DNA from: Cupriavidus sp. EM10
GTDB lineage: Bacteria; Pseudomonadota; Gammaproteobacteria; Burkholderiales; Burkholderiaceae
Reading direction: 5' to 3'
Assembly (NCBI RefSeq): GCF_018729255.1
Contig: NZ_CP076060.1
Span: forward strand, 1,612,001 to 1,676,000
DNA length: 64,000 nucleotides
The notes beneath the pieces are model-generated. The model made no database searches. It saw only the letters and a list, made by a program, of their open reading frames with translations, and had not been told where the DNA came from. Positions within the stretch are counted from its first letter, which is position 1, and each line of letters begins with the position of its first letter. Below are positions 10,093-19,324 of the stretch, in pieces. The translations under genes and the position numbers were made by a program.

Positions 10093-10983
10093 ATGCCCAT
10101 CGACATCCGCGCGTTGCGTTACTTCGTCGAGACCGCGCGCCTGAAGAGCTTTACCCAGGCGGCATCGTCGCTCTACGTCACGCAATCGACCATCAGCAAG
10201 ATGGTCAAGCAGCTGGAGGACGAGGTTGGCCAGCCGCTGCTGATCCGCGAAGGCAAGTCGGTGCGGCTGACCGATGTGGGCCGGGTGGTCTATGACCGGG
10301 GCCAGGAGGCGCTGGGCGTGGTGCATCGGCTCACGCTGGAAGTGTCGGATCTGTCATCCCTCGGGCGCGGCCAACTGACGGTGGGCATTCCGCCGATGGT
10401 CAACCTCTTCTTCTCGCCGGCCGTCAGCGCGTTCCGCAAGCGGTATCCGAACCTGCAATTGACGCTGTCGGAGCACGGCGGCCAGGTAGTCGAACAACAA
10501 GTGGCGAATGGCGAACTTGAGGTGGGCGCCACTGTGCTGCCGGGCGACACCGGCCTGGCGCTGGAAACGCGGCAATTCGCAAAATATCCAATCTGGGCCG
10601 TCGGCCCCCATCGCGCCGCCTGGGCCAGCAGCCGCACCGTGACGCTCGAAGCGCTGCGCGACGAGCCGCTGGTCATGCTGACCGACGAGTTCTCGCTGAC
10701 GCGCAAGCTGCGGCAGGCGTTTCTGGAGGCGCGCATCGAGCCGCACGTGGTGGCGCAAAGCGGCCACTGGGATTTCCTGGCGTCGATGGCTACCGCCGGA
10801 CTGGGCACCACCTTCCTGCCCGAGCCGCTGCTCAAGCGCCTGGAAACCCGCGACAAGCTGGCCGTGGCCCGCCTGACCGAGCCCACCATGGACTGGGCGC
10901 TGGCCCATATCTGGTCGCCGGGACGCTACCTGTCGCACGCCGCCCGGGCGTGGCTGGAGGTTTGCGAGGAGGTAATGGGATAG
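10093..10983 (+). CDS. LysR-family transcriptional regulator
   Basis: 296 residues, normal for the family. The N-terminal winged helix includes ALRYFVETARLKSFTQAA and SSLYVTQSTISKMVKQLE (residues 5-50). The rest is a periplasmic-binding-like effector domain beginning GQLTVGIPP (about residue 95). It is divergent from the FUSC exporter, which it most likely controls. The effector is unknown; aromatic acids are a guess based on the exporter. Confidence 0.93.
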   Translation: MPIDIRALRYFVETARLKSFTQAASSLYVTQSTISKMVKQLEDEVGQPLLIREGKSVRLTDVGRVVYDRGQEALGVVHRLTLEVSDLSSLGRGQLTVGIPPMVNLFFSPAVSAFRKRYPNLQLTLSEHGGQVVEQQVANGELEVGATVLPGDTGLALETRQFAKYPIWAVGPHRAAWASSRTVTLEALRDEPLVMLTDEFSLTRKLRQAFLEARIEPHVVAQSGHWDFLASMATAGLGTTFLPEPLLKRLETRDKLAVARLTEPTMDWALAHIWSPGRYLSHAARAWLEVCEEVMG

Positions 10984-11090
10984 CGGGGGGGGGTGGCGTG
11001 GCAGGCTGGGCCGCGTGTCAGACCCCGACCGATAGCCTGCCTGCAGTCCAGCCACTAGGCTTCCATCAAGCAGCACATGGGAGCCTGACG

Positions 11091-12062
11091 ATGCAGCAGA
11101 CGCAGCAGACGCAGCAGTCGCCGCAGACGGTGGCGGAACGACGATCGATCCGCAGCTTCGCGCGCTTGCTGCGCGACACGGTTTCGGCATGGCTGGACGA
11201 CTATGCGCCCAGCATGGGCGCCGCGCTCGCCTACTACACGGTGTTCTCGGTGGCGCCCCTGCTGCTGATCGTGATTGCCGTGGCGGGACTGGTCTATGGC
11301 GACGAGGCCGCGCGCGGCGCGGTGGTCGAGCAGATCGGCGGCCTGGTCGGCTTGGAGGGGGCCAAGGCCATCGAAAGCATGCTGATCTCGCTCAGCTCAC
11401 CGGCCAAGGGGTCGCTCACGGCGATCCTGAGTACCGTGACCCTGTTCGTGGGCGCCACGACGGTGTTTGCCGAACTTCAGGACGCGCTGGACCGCATCTG
11501 GCGCGTGCCCGAACGCAATAAGCCGTCGGGCATCTGGGAACTGCTGCGCGGCCGCGTGCTGTCGTTCGGCATGATCCTCGGCATCGGCTTCCTGCTGATC
11601 GTCTCGCTGGTGGCCAGCGCGGCGCTGGCGGCCATTGGCCGGTACTGGTCGCCGATGCTGGGGGAGGGCGAGTTGCTGGGCCACCTGCTCGACATGGGGC
11701 TGAGCTTCGCGCTGGTGACCGTGGTGTTCGCGATGATCTACAAGATCATGCCGCACGCTGCGGTGCGGTGGCCGGACGTCTGGCTGGGCGCCATCGTCAC
11801 GTCCGTACTGTTCACGGTGGGCAAGCTGCTGATCGGCCTGTATATCGGCAAGACTGGCGTGGCCAGCGGCTACGGCGCGGCCGGCTCGCTGGTGGTGGTG
11901 CTGGTATGGGTCTATTACTCGGCCCAAATCTTCCTGCTGGGGGCGGAGTTCACGTGGCTGTATGCCAACCGGTTCGGTTCGCTGCGGGCGCGGAACGATG
12001 CCGCCAGCGAGGCCACGGCACCAAAGAGAAAAGACGAGGCGCCCAAGGACCCGCCGCACTGA
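11091..12062 (+). CDS. YihY/BrkB-family inner-membrane protein
   Basis: Start set at MQQTQQTQQSPQ (11091). The longer frame overlaps the LysR end and lacks homology. 323 residues with a cytoplasmic N-terminus and about six membrane helices. Family signs are ALAYYTVFSVAPLLLI (about residue 48), VFAELQDALDRIWRVPE and the last helix VLVWVYYSAQIFLLGAEFT. The name ribonuclease BN once given to this family is a misnomer; the role remains unclear. A short Lys/Glu/Pro-rich tail ends the protein. Confidence 0.9.
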   Translation: MQQTQQTQQSPQTVAERRSIRSFARLLRDTVSAWLDDYAPSMGAALAYYTVFSVAPLLLIVIAVAGLVYGDEAARGAVVEQIGGLVGLEGAKAIESMLISLSSPAKGSLTAILSTVTLFVGATTVFAELQDALDRIWRVPERNKPSGIWELLRGRVLSFGMILGIGFLLIVSLVASAALAAIGRYWSPMLGEGELLGHLLDMGLSFALVTVVFAMIYKIMPHAAVRWPDVWLGAIVTSVLFTVGKLLIGLYIGKTGVASGYGAAGSLVVVLVWVYYSAQIFLLGAEFTWLYANRFGSLRARNDAASEATAPKRKDEAPKDPPH

Positions 12063-12071
12063 CCGGTTCTT

Positions 12072-13238
12072 CTACCGCGCCCGCAGCGCATCCACGATAT
12101 TGAGCCGCGACGCCCGCAGCGCCGGCAGGAAGCCGCCGATCAGGCCCATCGCCATCGAGAACAGCAGCGTCTTGACGATGATGGCCGGCGTCAGCACGAA
12201 GCGGAACGACAGGTCGGCAAAGGTCTGGAAGTTCGTGGTCGAGAACGACGCGAACTGCATCAGCGACGCGCAGAGCAGCCCGGCGATGCCGCCCACCAGC
12301 CCCAGCAGCACCGCTTCGATCAGGAAGGCCATCAGCACGTTGGTACGCTGGAAGCCCAGCGCGCGCAGCGTGCCGATCTCCCCCACGCGGTTGGCCACCG
12401 ACGCGTACATCGTGATCATGGCCCCGATCATGGCCGCCACCGAGAAGATGGTCGTCAGCGTCAGCCCCAGGATATTGATGAAGGCGGACAGCGCCTTGGA
12501 CTGGTCGCTGTAGAACTGCTGTTCGCGCTTGGCCTCGTTGGCCAGGCGCGGGTCGACGTCGATATCGGTGCGGAACCTGTCGAATGCGTCGGTATTGGCC
12601 AGCCGCAGCACCATCGACGAATAACTGCCCCGGCGGAACGACTGCATGAGCTGGTCCACATCGCCCCAGATCTCGGAATCGAAACCACTGCCTCCGGCAT
12701 CGAAATGGCCCACCACGGTCCAGTCGCGCTGGGCGAAACGCAGGTGATCGCCGATGCGCACGTTGCCGTAGCCTTTTGCAATGCTGCTGCCGACGATAAT
12801 TTCCGACGATCCCGGCTTGAACACGCGCCCCGCGGTCAGCCGCACCTGCGGCCGCAGCGGCACGCCCAGCGGCGACACGCCCCGGATCACCACGTTCGAC
12901 GGCGTGGTGTAGCCGGTCTTGGTCAGCGAGATCAGCACCACGGCCTCGCGCGAGGCCATCGGGCGGCCCTCGGGCGTCATGGCGATGGACGGATACATTT
13001 CCAGCGCGGCCGCCTGGTCGCGCGAGATCGCGCTCTGGATCTCGGTCTCGGCCCCCTTGCGGATCACCACCACGTTGTCGCGCTCGCCAGTGGTCACCAG
13101 CGTCTGCTTCAGCCCGGCATCGAGCATCAGCATGGTCGCGAAGACGAATACCACCAGCGCCAGCCCGCCGGCCGTCAGCGCCGTGGTCAGGCGCCGGGCC
13201 CAGACGTTGCGGGCAATGTAGTGGAGCGGGATGACCAT
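12072..13238 (-). CDS. ABC exporter permease (MacB/FtsX type), second permease
   Basis: 388 residues with one N-terminal helix (TTALTAGGLALVVFVFATM), a large periplasmic domain (about 50-265) and three C-terminal helices, with the FtsX signature EIGTLRALGFQRTNVLMAF. The last helix ends at ALRASRLNIVDALRA, typical of MacB permeases. It is the last gene of the operon adaptor-ATPase-permease-permease, 15 bases after the previous permease. With its partner it should form the heterodimeric membrane part of a mechanotransmission-type exporter working with the periplasmic adaptor. Confidence 0.9.
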   Translation of the reverse strand: MVIPLHYIARNVWARRLTTALTAGGLALVVFVFATMLMLDAGLKQTLVTTGERDNVVVIRKGAETEIQSAISRDQAAALEMYPSIAMTPEGRPMASREAVVLISLTKTGYTTPSNVVIRGVSPLGVPLRPQVRLTAGRVFKPGSSEIIVGSSIAKGYGNVRIGDHLRFAQRDWTVVGHFDAGGSGFDSEIWGDVDQLMQSFRRGSYSSMVLRLANTDAFDRFRTDIDVDPRLANEAKREQQFYSDQSKALSAFINILGLTLTTIFSVAAMIGAMITMYASVANRVGEIGTLRALGFQRTNVLMAFLIEAVLLGLVGGIAGLLCASLMQFASFSTTNFQTFADLSFRFVLTPAIIVKTLLFSMAMGLIGGFLPALRASRLNIVDALRAR

Positions 13239-13253
13239 ATCGACGAAATCCCG

Positions 13254-14408
13254 TCAGCCGATGGCCCGCAGGCCCTCGACAATGCGCACCCGGGCGGCCT
13301 GCACCGCCGGCACGATCGCCGCCGCCAGCCCCACCACCAGCGCGCAGCCCGCCTGCATCGCCATGGTCTCGTGCGAGACCGTGAACACCGGGAACACCCC
13401 GCCCACCGCCTGCTTGAAGAACCGGGCCGCCGGGGGCGTCAATAACATGCCCAGCGCACCGCCAAACGCGCTGATGATCATCGATTCGCCAAAAACCAGC
13501 AGCGACAGGAATCCCGGGCCAAATCCCAGCGCTTTCAGCGTCGCATATTCGGTGATGCGCTCGCGGGCGCTCATGGCCATGGCATTGGCCATTACGGCCA
13601 TCACGATGACGATCACCACATAGGACACCACGCGGATGGCCGCGATGATCTGGTTCGACATCGCAACAAAGCCAAGCTGGAAGGCCTGCTCGGTCTCGGT
13701 CAGTGTCTCGGCTAGTGAATTCTTGAAAACGTTGTCGACGGCCCGCGAGATGGCGGCGGCGTTGTCGGGGTTGTCGACCCCCAGGATAAAGACGCCCACC
13801 TGGTCGGCCTGCCGGGGATTCTTCTTGCGCACGGTCTCGTTCAGGTAGTCCCAGTGGAACACCATCTGGCGCGTGATCGTGCTTTCGTCGCGGCCGTCCA
13901 TGATGCCGCGTACCACGAAATCCCAGGTGCCGGCGTAGATCGTGCCCTTGATCGGGATGACGTCGCCGACCTTGAAGCCATACAGGTCGGCCAGCTGGCG
14001 GCCCACCAGCGCGCCCCGGCGGTCGCGCTGATAGTCGGCGCGCTGCGCGGGCGGGACGATGAACTCGGGATACAGGTCGAGGTAGTTGTCCGAGACGGCA
14101 AACTGGGCAAAGAAGTTCTTGGGGTCGCGGTAGACGCCGCCGAACCAGTTCGAGCGCGCCACCTGGGTCACGCCGTCGACGCCCTTGATCCGGTATTCGT
14201 AGTTGAGCGGCAACGCAAACGTCAGCGAAATCGCGTTGCGGGTGACCAGCCGGGCGTTGGACGCCGCCGAGGCGCCCGCATACCAGGCATCGACCACGGT
14301 CTGCAACAGGCCGTAGGCCAGCACCGCGATCACCAGGCCCAGCACGGTCAGCGCCGTGCGCAGCTTGTGGCGCATGGCGTTGCGGGCGATCAGCTTGGGC
14401 AGGTACAT
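13254..14408 (-). CDS. ABC exporter permease (MacB/FtsX type), first permease
   Basis: 384 residues, built like its neighbour: N-terminal helix (RTALTVLGLVIAVLAYGLL), periplasmic domain, then three helices with EYATLKALGFGPGFLSLLVF. The periplasmic domains of the two permeases differ in sequence, so a heterodimer is likely. It begins 22 bases after the ATPase stop. Substrate unknown. Confidence 0.9.
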   Translation of the reverse strand: MYLPKLIARNAMRHKLRTALTVLGLVIAVLAYGLLQTVVDAWYAGASAASNARLVTRNAISLTFALPLNYEYRIKGVDGVTQVARSNWFGGVYRDPKNFFAQFAVSDNYLDLYPEFIVPPAQRADYQRDRRGALVGRQLADLYGFKVGDVIPIKGTIYAGTWDFVVRGIMDGRDESTITRQMVFHWDYLNETVRKKNPRQADQVGVFILGVDNPDNAAAISRAVDNVFKNSLAETLTETEQAFQLGFVAMSNQIIAAIRVVSYVVIVIVMAVMANAMAMSARERITEYATLKALGFGPGFLSLLVFGESMIISAFGGALGMLLTPPAARFFKQAVGGVFPVFTVSHETMAMQAGCALVVGLAAAIVPAVQAARVRIVEGLRAIG

Positions 14409-14430
14409 GGACGGATGGCAGGCGGTGGGT

Positions 14431-15153
14431 TCAGGCGCGCCGCTCGCTCAGGAGCAGTTCGCCTTTTTCCAGGTGGACCAGCGACTTGGCGGCTTCGGCC
14501 GCATGGGCGTCGTGCGTGACCATGATGATGGTCTTGCCCACGTCCGCATTGAGCCGCTGCAGCATCGCCAGGATATCGGTGGCCGAATTACGATCCAGGT
14601 CGCCCGTGGGTTCGTCGGCCACGATCAGCGTCGGATCGGTAATCAGCGCCCGGGCAATCGCCACGCGCTGCTGCTGGCCGCCAGACAGCTCGGTTGGATA
14701 GTGGTCCATGCGGTCGGCCAGCCCCACCATGCCCAGCACCATTTCCACGCGTTCACGCCGTTCCGCGCGGCCCAGCCGGGTCAGCATCAGCGGCAGTTCC
14801 ACGTTCTCGTAGGCGGTCAGCACCGGCATCAGGTTGTAGAACTGGAAGATGAAGCCCACGTGCGCGGCGCGCCAGTCGGCCAGCGAGGCCTCGGGCAGTT
14901 CCGAGATATCGACGCCGCCCACCAGCAACTGGCCGCTGTCGGGCCGGTCGATGCCGGCAATCAGGTTCAGCAGCGTGCTCTTGCCGGAGCCCGATGGCCC
15001 CATCAGCGCGATGAAGTCGCCGGCGGCGATATCGAGCGAGATATCCGACAGCACCGGCACGGTTTGCGCGCCGCGCTGGTACGACTTGGCCAGGTGGCGG
15101 ATCGACACCAGCGGGGTGCCAGGGGCGGCGGCGAGGTTGAGTGGCTCTGCCAT
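14431..15153 (-). CDS. ABC exporter ATP-binding protein (LolD/MacB type)
   Basis: 240 residues. Walker A GPSGSGKST (about residue 52), signature LSGGQQQR, and Walker B LIVADEPTGDLD are all intact. It lies 4 bases after the adaptor gene and before two permeases, so it powers the tripartite exporter. The sequence type is that of lipoprotein-releasing and MacB ATPases rather than importers. Confidence 0.93.
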   Translation of the reverse strand: MAEPLNLAAAPGTPLVSIRHLAKSYQRGAQTVPVLSDISLDIAAGDFIALMGPSGSGKSTLLNLIAGIDRPDSGQLLVGGVDISELPEASLADWRAAHVGFIFQFYNLMPVLTAYENVELPLMLTRLGRAERRERVEMVLGMVGLADRMDHYPTELSGGQQQRVAIARALITDPTLIVADEPTGDLDRNSATDILAMLQRLNADVGKTIIMVTHDAHAAEAAKSLVHLEKGELLLSERRA

Positions 15154-15157
15154 GGCA

Positions 15158-16365
15158 CTACTTCTTGGTGACAGTGACCCTGGCGCCGTCGGCCAGCTTG
15201 TCGGCCGGCGCCAGCACCACGGTCTCGCCGGGCTTCACGCCCTGCACGGCCTGCAGTTCGCCGATCTTGGGGCCGCGCGTGACCGGCACCTGCCGCACCT
15301 TGCCATCGGCCACCACGAACACCACGGCCTTGCCGTCGCGGTCGACCACGGCCGACGGCTGCACGGCGGTCAACGGCTTGTTGTCCTCGGGGGCACCGGC
15401 TTGGAGAGGAAGGCGATCTTGGCGCTCATGTCGGGCAGCACGCGCGGGTCGCGGTCGACAAAGCGGATCTTGACCAGCACCGTGGCCTTGGAGCGGTCCA
15501 CGGTCGGCACGATGCGCGATACCCGCCCGGCCATGCGCAGGTTGGGCAGCGCGTCGAGCAAAATCTCGCACGGCTGCTCCACGGTGATCCTGGCGATATT
15601 CGACTCGGCCACGTCGGCTTCCACTTCCAGCGTGTCCATGTCGGCAATGGTCACGATGGCGCCCTTCGTGTCGGCAGCGGCCGAGAACGGCGTGATGTTG
15701 TCGCCGACGTTGGCGTGCTTGATCAGCACCACGCCGTCGAACGGGGCGCGGATCACGGTCTGCTCGACCGACACCTCCGCCGCCCGGGCGTTGGCCTTGG
15801 ACGATGCAATCGACGCCTGGGCGTTGCTGATCGACGCCCGCGCCTTGTTATAGCGGGCCAGGTCTGCGTCGTACTGCTGCTTCGAGATGGCCTTGGGCTC
15901 CAGCAGCATCTCCGAGCGCTTCAGGTTGACCTCGGCATCGCGCAGTTCGGCCTGCTGCAGCTGCAGGTTGGCCTCGGCCACCTGTACCTGGGCGCGGGCC
16001 TGCGCGGCCGACGCCTCCACGTCGCGGCTTTCCACGCGGGCAATGATCTCGTCCTTCTTGACGCGCGAGCCTTCCAGCACGCCCAGCCATTCGAGCCGGC
16101 CCTGGGCCTTCGATGCCACGGCGGCCTTGCGCTGCGGCACCACGTAGCCCGTGGCGTTCAGCAGCGTGTAGTTCTGGGACGGGTAGGCCGCCGTGACTGT
16201 GGTGGTTTCCACGGGCTTCGGCCCGGCCAGCCGGACGCCCACGCCAACCAGCCCCAGCACGATCACCGCGATGATCGCGTAACGCACCCAGCGGCGGCGC
16301 CGGCGCGGCGCGGGCGCCATGGCGCTGCGGTCGATTTTCAGCTTGCTCAGGTCTTGGTCAGCCAA
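15158..16365 (-). CDS. Periplasmic adaptor (HlyD/MacA type), split by one probable missing base
   Basis: A TTG start at 16365 leads into an Arg-rich cytoplasmic start and one membrane helix (WVRYAIIAVIVLGLVGVGV). Then comes a lipoyl/barrel-sandwich strand (NYTLLNATGYVVPQRKA), a long Ala/Gln/Lys helical hairpin (about 100-190) and a beta-barrel (IRAPFDGVVL). The membrane-proximal C-terminal domain is in another frame. One added base in the G5-CACC-GG stretch at 15389-15399 joins them, giving 402 residues. It heads the exporter operon. An outer-membrane TolC partner is not encoded here. Confidence 0.82.
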
Positions 16366-16437
16366 TTTGGGAACCGTTTCGTTGCGGTATGCAGAAAAAG
16401 GCTCCCAGTATAGCGACTGTGCAAGGCACCGCCGCCG

Positions 16438-17850
16438 TTACAGCAGCTTGCCTGGATTCATGATGCCGCTGGGGTCGAAGACCTGCTTGATGGCGCGCAT
16501 CAGCCGCAGCTCCAGCGGGTCCTTCAGGGCCAGGAACGCATCGCGCTTGAGCTGGCCGATGCCGTGCTCGGCGCTGATGCTGCCGTTGTAGCGCGCCACT
16601 TCCTCCATCACCTCGTCGCTGACGGCCTTGCCGTCGCCAAGCGCCCATTTCGGGTCGGCGCCAAGCGGGCGCGACAGGTTGTAGTGCAGGTTGCCGTCCC
16701 CGAAATGGCCGAAGATAAACGGCCGGATGCCCTGGTACCGCGCGTGCAGGCGGGCTTCCATCGACGCCATGAACGCGGGGATGCTTTCGATCGGCAGCGA
16801 CACGTCATGCTTCAGGTGCAAGCCGTCGGCGCGCTGCGCCTCGGAGATTTCCTCGCGCAGGCGCCACAGGCCCTGCAACTGGGCCAAGGAGGCGGAGACG
16901 GCGGCGTCCAGGCACAGCCCCTGTTCCAGCGCGTCGCCGATGACCGATTCCAGCAGCGCGTTCAGCACATCCTCGGACGCCGTATCGGCGATTTCCAGCA
17001 GCACATAGGCCGGATGGCGCTCGGAGAAGGGCGCCTGGACGTTTTCGGCGTGGGTCAGCACCAGGTCCAGGCACTCGCCGGTGAAGAACTCGTAGGCCTG
17101 GAGCCGGGCCCCGCACCGGGCGAACAGCAGCGAATACAGCTCCAGCGCCTGCTGCGACGACTCCACGGCGGCCAGCACCACGGCACGCGAATCGGCGCGC
17201 GGCGACAGGCGCAGCGCGGCGGCAGTGATGATGCCCAGCGTGCCTTCCGATCCGATCAGCAGCTGCTTGAGGTCGTAGCCGGTGTTGTCCTTGCGCAGCG
17301 TGCGCAGGCCGTGAAAGACCTCGCCGTTGGGCAGCACCGCTTCCACGCCCAGCACCAGCTCGCGCGTCATGCCATAGCGCACCACGTTCACGCCGCCGGC
17401 GTTGGTGGCCAGGTTGCCACCGATCTGGCAGGAATCCTCGGCCGCCAGCGACAGCGGGAACAGCCGGTCGTTGTCCTCGGCGGCGCGGCGCAGGTTGCCC
17501 AGGATGCAGCCCGCCTCGGCCACCATCGTGTTGGCGATGGTGTCGATCGAGCGGATCTTGTCCATGCGGTCGAGGCTGATCACCACGTTGGCGGGACTAT
17601 TGCCCGGGGCGGCGCCCCCGCACAGCCCGGTATTGCCGCCGCGCGGCACCACGGGCACGCCGGCCTGCTGGCACAGCGCCAGCGCCTGGGCCACCTGTTC
17701 GGTCGTGCGTGGCCGCACCACGGCCTGTGCGTGACCCTTGTACAGGCCCCGCCAGTCGGACAGAAAGGGCGCCACGTCGTCAGGCGCGGTGGCAACCACC
17801 TCGGGGCCAAGAGCTTCGGTCAGGCGTTGGGCGAATGCGGTATCGAACAT
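16438..17850 (-). CDS. FAD-binding oxidase (GlcD/D-lactate dehydrogenase type)
   Basis: 470 residues. The N-terminal PCMH-type FAD domain shows VPRGGNTGLCGGA and QIGGNLATNAGGVNVVRYG. The C-terminal FAD-oxidase domain ends in GSISAEHGIGQLKR and FDPSGIMNPGKLL. The family oxidises 2-hydroxy acids such as D-lactate, glycolate or D-2-hydroxyglutarate; the exact substrate cannot be read. The neighbouring GntR/FadR regulator, 33 bases downstream on the same strand, may sense that substrate. Confidence 0.88.
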   Translation of the reverse strand: MFDTAFAQRLTEALGPEVVATAPDDVAPFLSDWRGLYKGHAQAVVRPRTTEQVAQALALCQQAGVPVVPRGGNTGLCGGAAPGNSPANVVISLDRMDKIRSIDTIANTMVAEAGCILGNLRRAAEDNDRLFPLSLAAEDSCQIGGNLATNAGGVNVVRYGMTRELVLGVEAVLPNGEVFHGLRTLRKDNTGYDLKQLLIGSEGTLGIITAAALRLSPRADSRAVVLAAVESSQQALELYSLLFARCGARLQAYEFFTGECLDLVLTHAENVQAPFSERHPAYVLLEIADTASEDVLNALLESVIGDALEQGLCLDAAVSASLAQLQGLWRLREEISEAQRADGLHLKHDVSLPIESIPAFMASMEARLHARYQGIRPFIFGHFGDGNLHYNLSRPLGADPKWALGDGKAVSDEVMEEVARYNGSISAEHGIGQLKRDAFLALKDPLELRLMRAIKQVFDPSGIMNPGKLL

Positions 17851-17883
17851 GATCGGCTTCGGTAAATGGAGAATTTGGCGGAA

Positions 17884-18579
17884 TTACGACAGGCGCAGCG
17901 GCAGGCCAAGACGGCCGGCGGCATTGCGCAGGTGCTCGGTAGCGCGCTGGCGGGCCAGGTCGGCGTCGCGCGCGCGGATGGCATCGAAGATCGCCACGTG
18001 CTCGGCATGCACGCGAGCCGGCAGGCCCGGCTGGCGGCTGGAATGGACGCGCGCGGTGCGCACCGCCTGGTGCAGTTGCAGGTTCATGTACTGCAGCAGT
18101 TGCAGGTAATACGGATTGTGCGTGGCAGTGGCGATGGCGATATGGAACTGGATGTCAGGCTCCACGCCATGGTCGGGATCGTCGATCCGGGCGGCAATGG
18201 CATCGAGCAAGGCGGCCATGCGATCGACATCGGCACTGGTGCGATGCCGCGCCGCCATGGCGGCTGCCGCGCTTTCCAGGTCGATCCGCAATTCGAAGAT
18301 GGCGGCCAGATCGGTGGCGTCGGCGTTGCCCGCCAGCCGGAAACCGTTGTCGCTGACGCGCGAGCGCACGGTGCTGCCCAGCCCCTGGCGGCTCTCGATC
18401 ATCCCTTGCGAGCGGAGGTTCTCGGTCACCTCGCGGATCACCGCCGCACTGACGCCGTAGCGCTCGGCCAGCTGCTTGCCCGTAGGCAGTCGTGCGCCGA
18501 CCGGAAAGGTCCCGTCGGCAATCTCGCCGCGCAATTGCTGGATGACCCGCTCGGTCAGGGTGATTGGCCTCGTTTGCAT
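17884..18579 (-). CDS. GntR-family (FCD domain) regulator
   Basis: 231 residues with an N-terminal winged helix (LPTGKQLAERYGVSAAVIREV, about 31-51) and an all-helical FCD effector domain containing the metal-binding pattern D-x3-H (DIQFHIAIA) and a later His (VHAEHVAIFDAI). LldR- and PdhR-like proteins of this type sense organic acids. It is upstream of the FAD oxidase on the same strand, with its stop 34 bases before that gene's start, so it probably controls oxidation of a hydroxy acid and its own expression. Confidence 0.88.
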   Translation of the reverse strand: MQTRPITLTERVIQQLRGEIADGTFPVGARLPTGKQLAERYGVSAAVIREVTENLRSQGMIESRQGLGSTVRSRVSDNGFRLAGNADATDLAAIFELRIDLESAAAAMAARHRTSADVDRMAALLDAIAARIDDPDHGVEPDIQFHIAIATATHNPYYLQLLQYMNLQLHQAVRTARVHSSRQPGLPARVHAEHVAIFDAIRARDADLARQRATEHLRNAAGRLGLPLRLS

Positions 18580-18666
18580 AGGCCAGCACCTTACGCTTTT
18601 CTGGTTATATGAAAACTAGGTAGAAACCCTTGATTCATGAATCGGGGCGGTGGTGCGTCTGCTTTC

Positions 18667-18700
18667 GCCCTCTCCCAGTATGGGCAGTATGGGAGAGGGC
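18667..18700. terminator. Strong hairpin downstream of the AhpD-like gene
   Basis: A perfect 11-bp stem (GCCCTCTCCCA) with a 12-base loop. No T run follows on either strand, so it may stabilise or end the minus-strand transcript without being a classical terminator. Confidence 0.5.
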
Positions 18701-18732
18701 GGCGAATCCAAAAAGCAGGAGCAGAAAGCCGG

Positions 18733-19191
18733 TTACATCCCCGGCGGCGGGTTCAGGGGGACCTGGTTGCGCAGGCTCAGGTTCATCACGTTCCAGGCGC
18801 GGATGGCGGCCACCGTGTAGCAAAGCTGCGTGATCTCTTCCTCGCTGAAGTGCTCGCGCAGTTCCGGGTAAGCAGCGTCGGTGTCGTCGCGATGGGGCAG
18901 GGCGTTCATGGCTTCGGCCCAGCCCAGCGCGGCGCGTTCGCGGGCGTCGAAGAACGGGGCCTCGCGCCAGCCGGCGATGGCGTTCGCGTGACGCGGGTCC
19001 ATGCCCTGCTTGATCAGGTCGCGCCAGTGCATGTCGATGCAAAGGCCGCATCCATTCAACTGCGACACGCGCAGCTGCACCATTTCGACCAGGAGTTCGC
19101 CAAGCGAACTCTTCTTGCACGATTGCGAGAGCGCAATCAGGGCCTTCTGGCTGGTCTGGGCTAGCGGGAAGAAATTGAGACGTGCGGACAT
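18733..19191 (-). CDS. AhpD-like (carboxymuconolactone decarboxylase fold) protein
   Basis: Start chosen at MSARLNFFPLAQ (19191). 152 residues. The redox motif is in LVEMVQLRVSQLNGCGLCID followed by MHW, matching the E-x7-C-x2-C-x3-H pattern of peroxidase-active AhpD proteins. The C-terminal helix LCYTVAAIRAWNVMNLSL is also typical. Probably a thiol peroxidase-type defence protein, cytoplasmic. It is monocistronic. Confidence 0.85.
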   Translation of the reverse strand: MSARLNFFPLAQTSQKALIALSQSCKKSSLGELLVEMVQLRVSQLNGCGLCIDMHWRDLIKQGMDPRHANAIAGWREAPFFDARERAALGWAEAMNALPHRDDTDAAYPELREHFSEEEITQLCYTVAAIRAWNVMNLSLRNQVPLNPPPGM

Positions 19192-19324
19192 GCGGATCAC
19201 CTTTTCGTCAGATAAGTCGGATTTCAGGAAACGCGGATGCGGGCAAATTGCATCCGCTTGTCCATAAGACGAGCGGCGAAACGCCGTTGTGACAGGTTTT
19301 CCGAAAAATTTTTCGTCCGTGCCG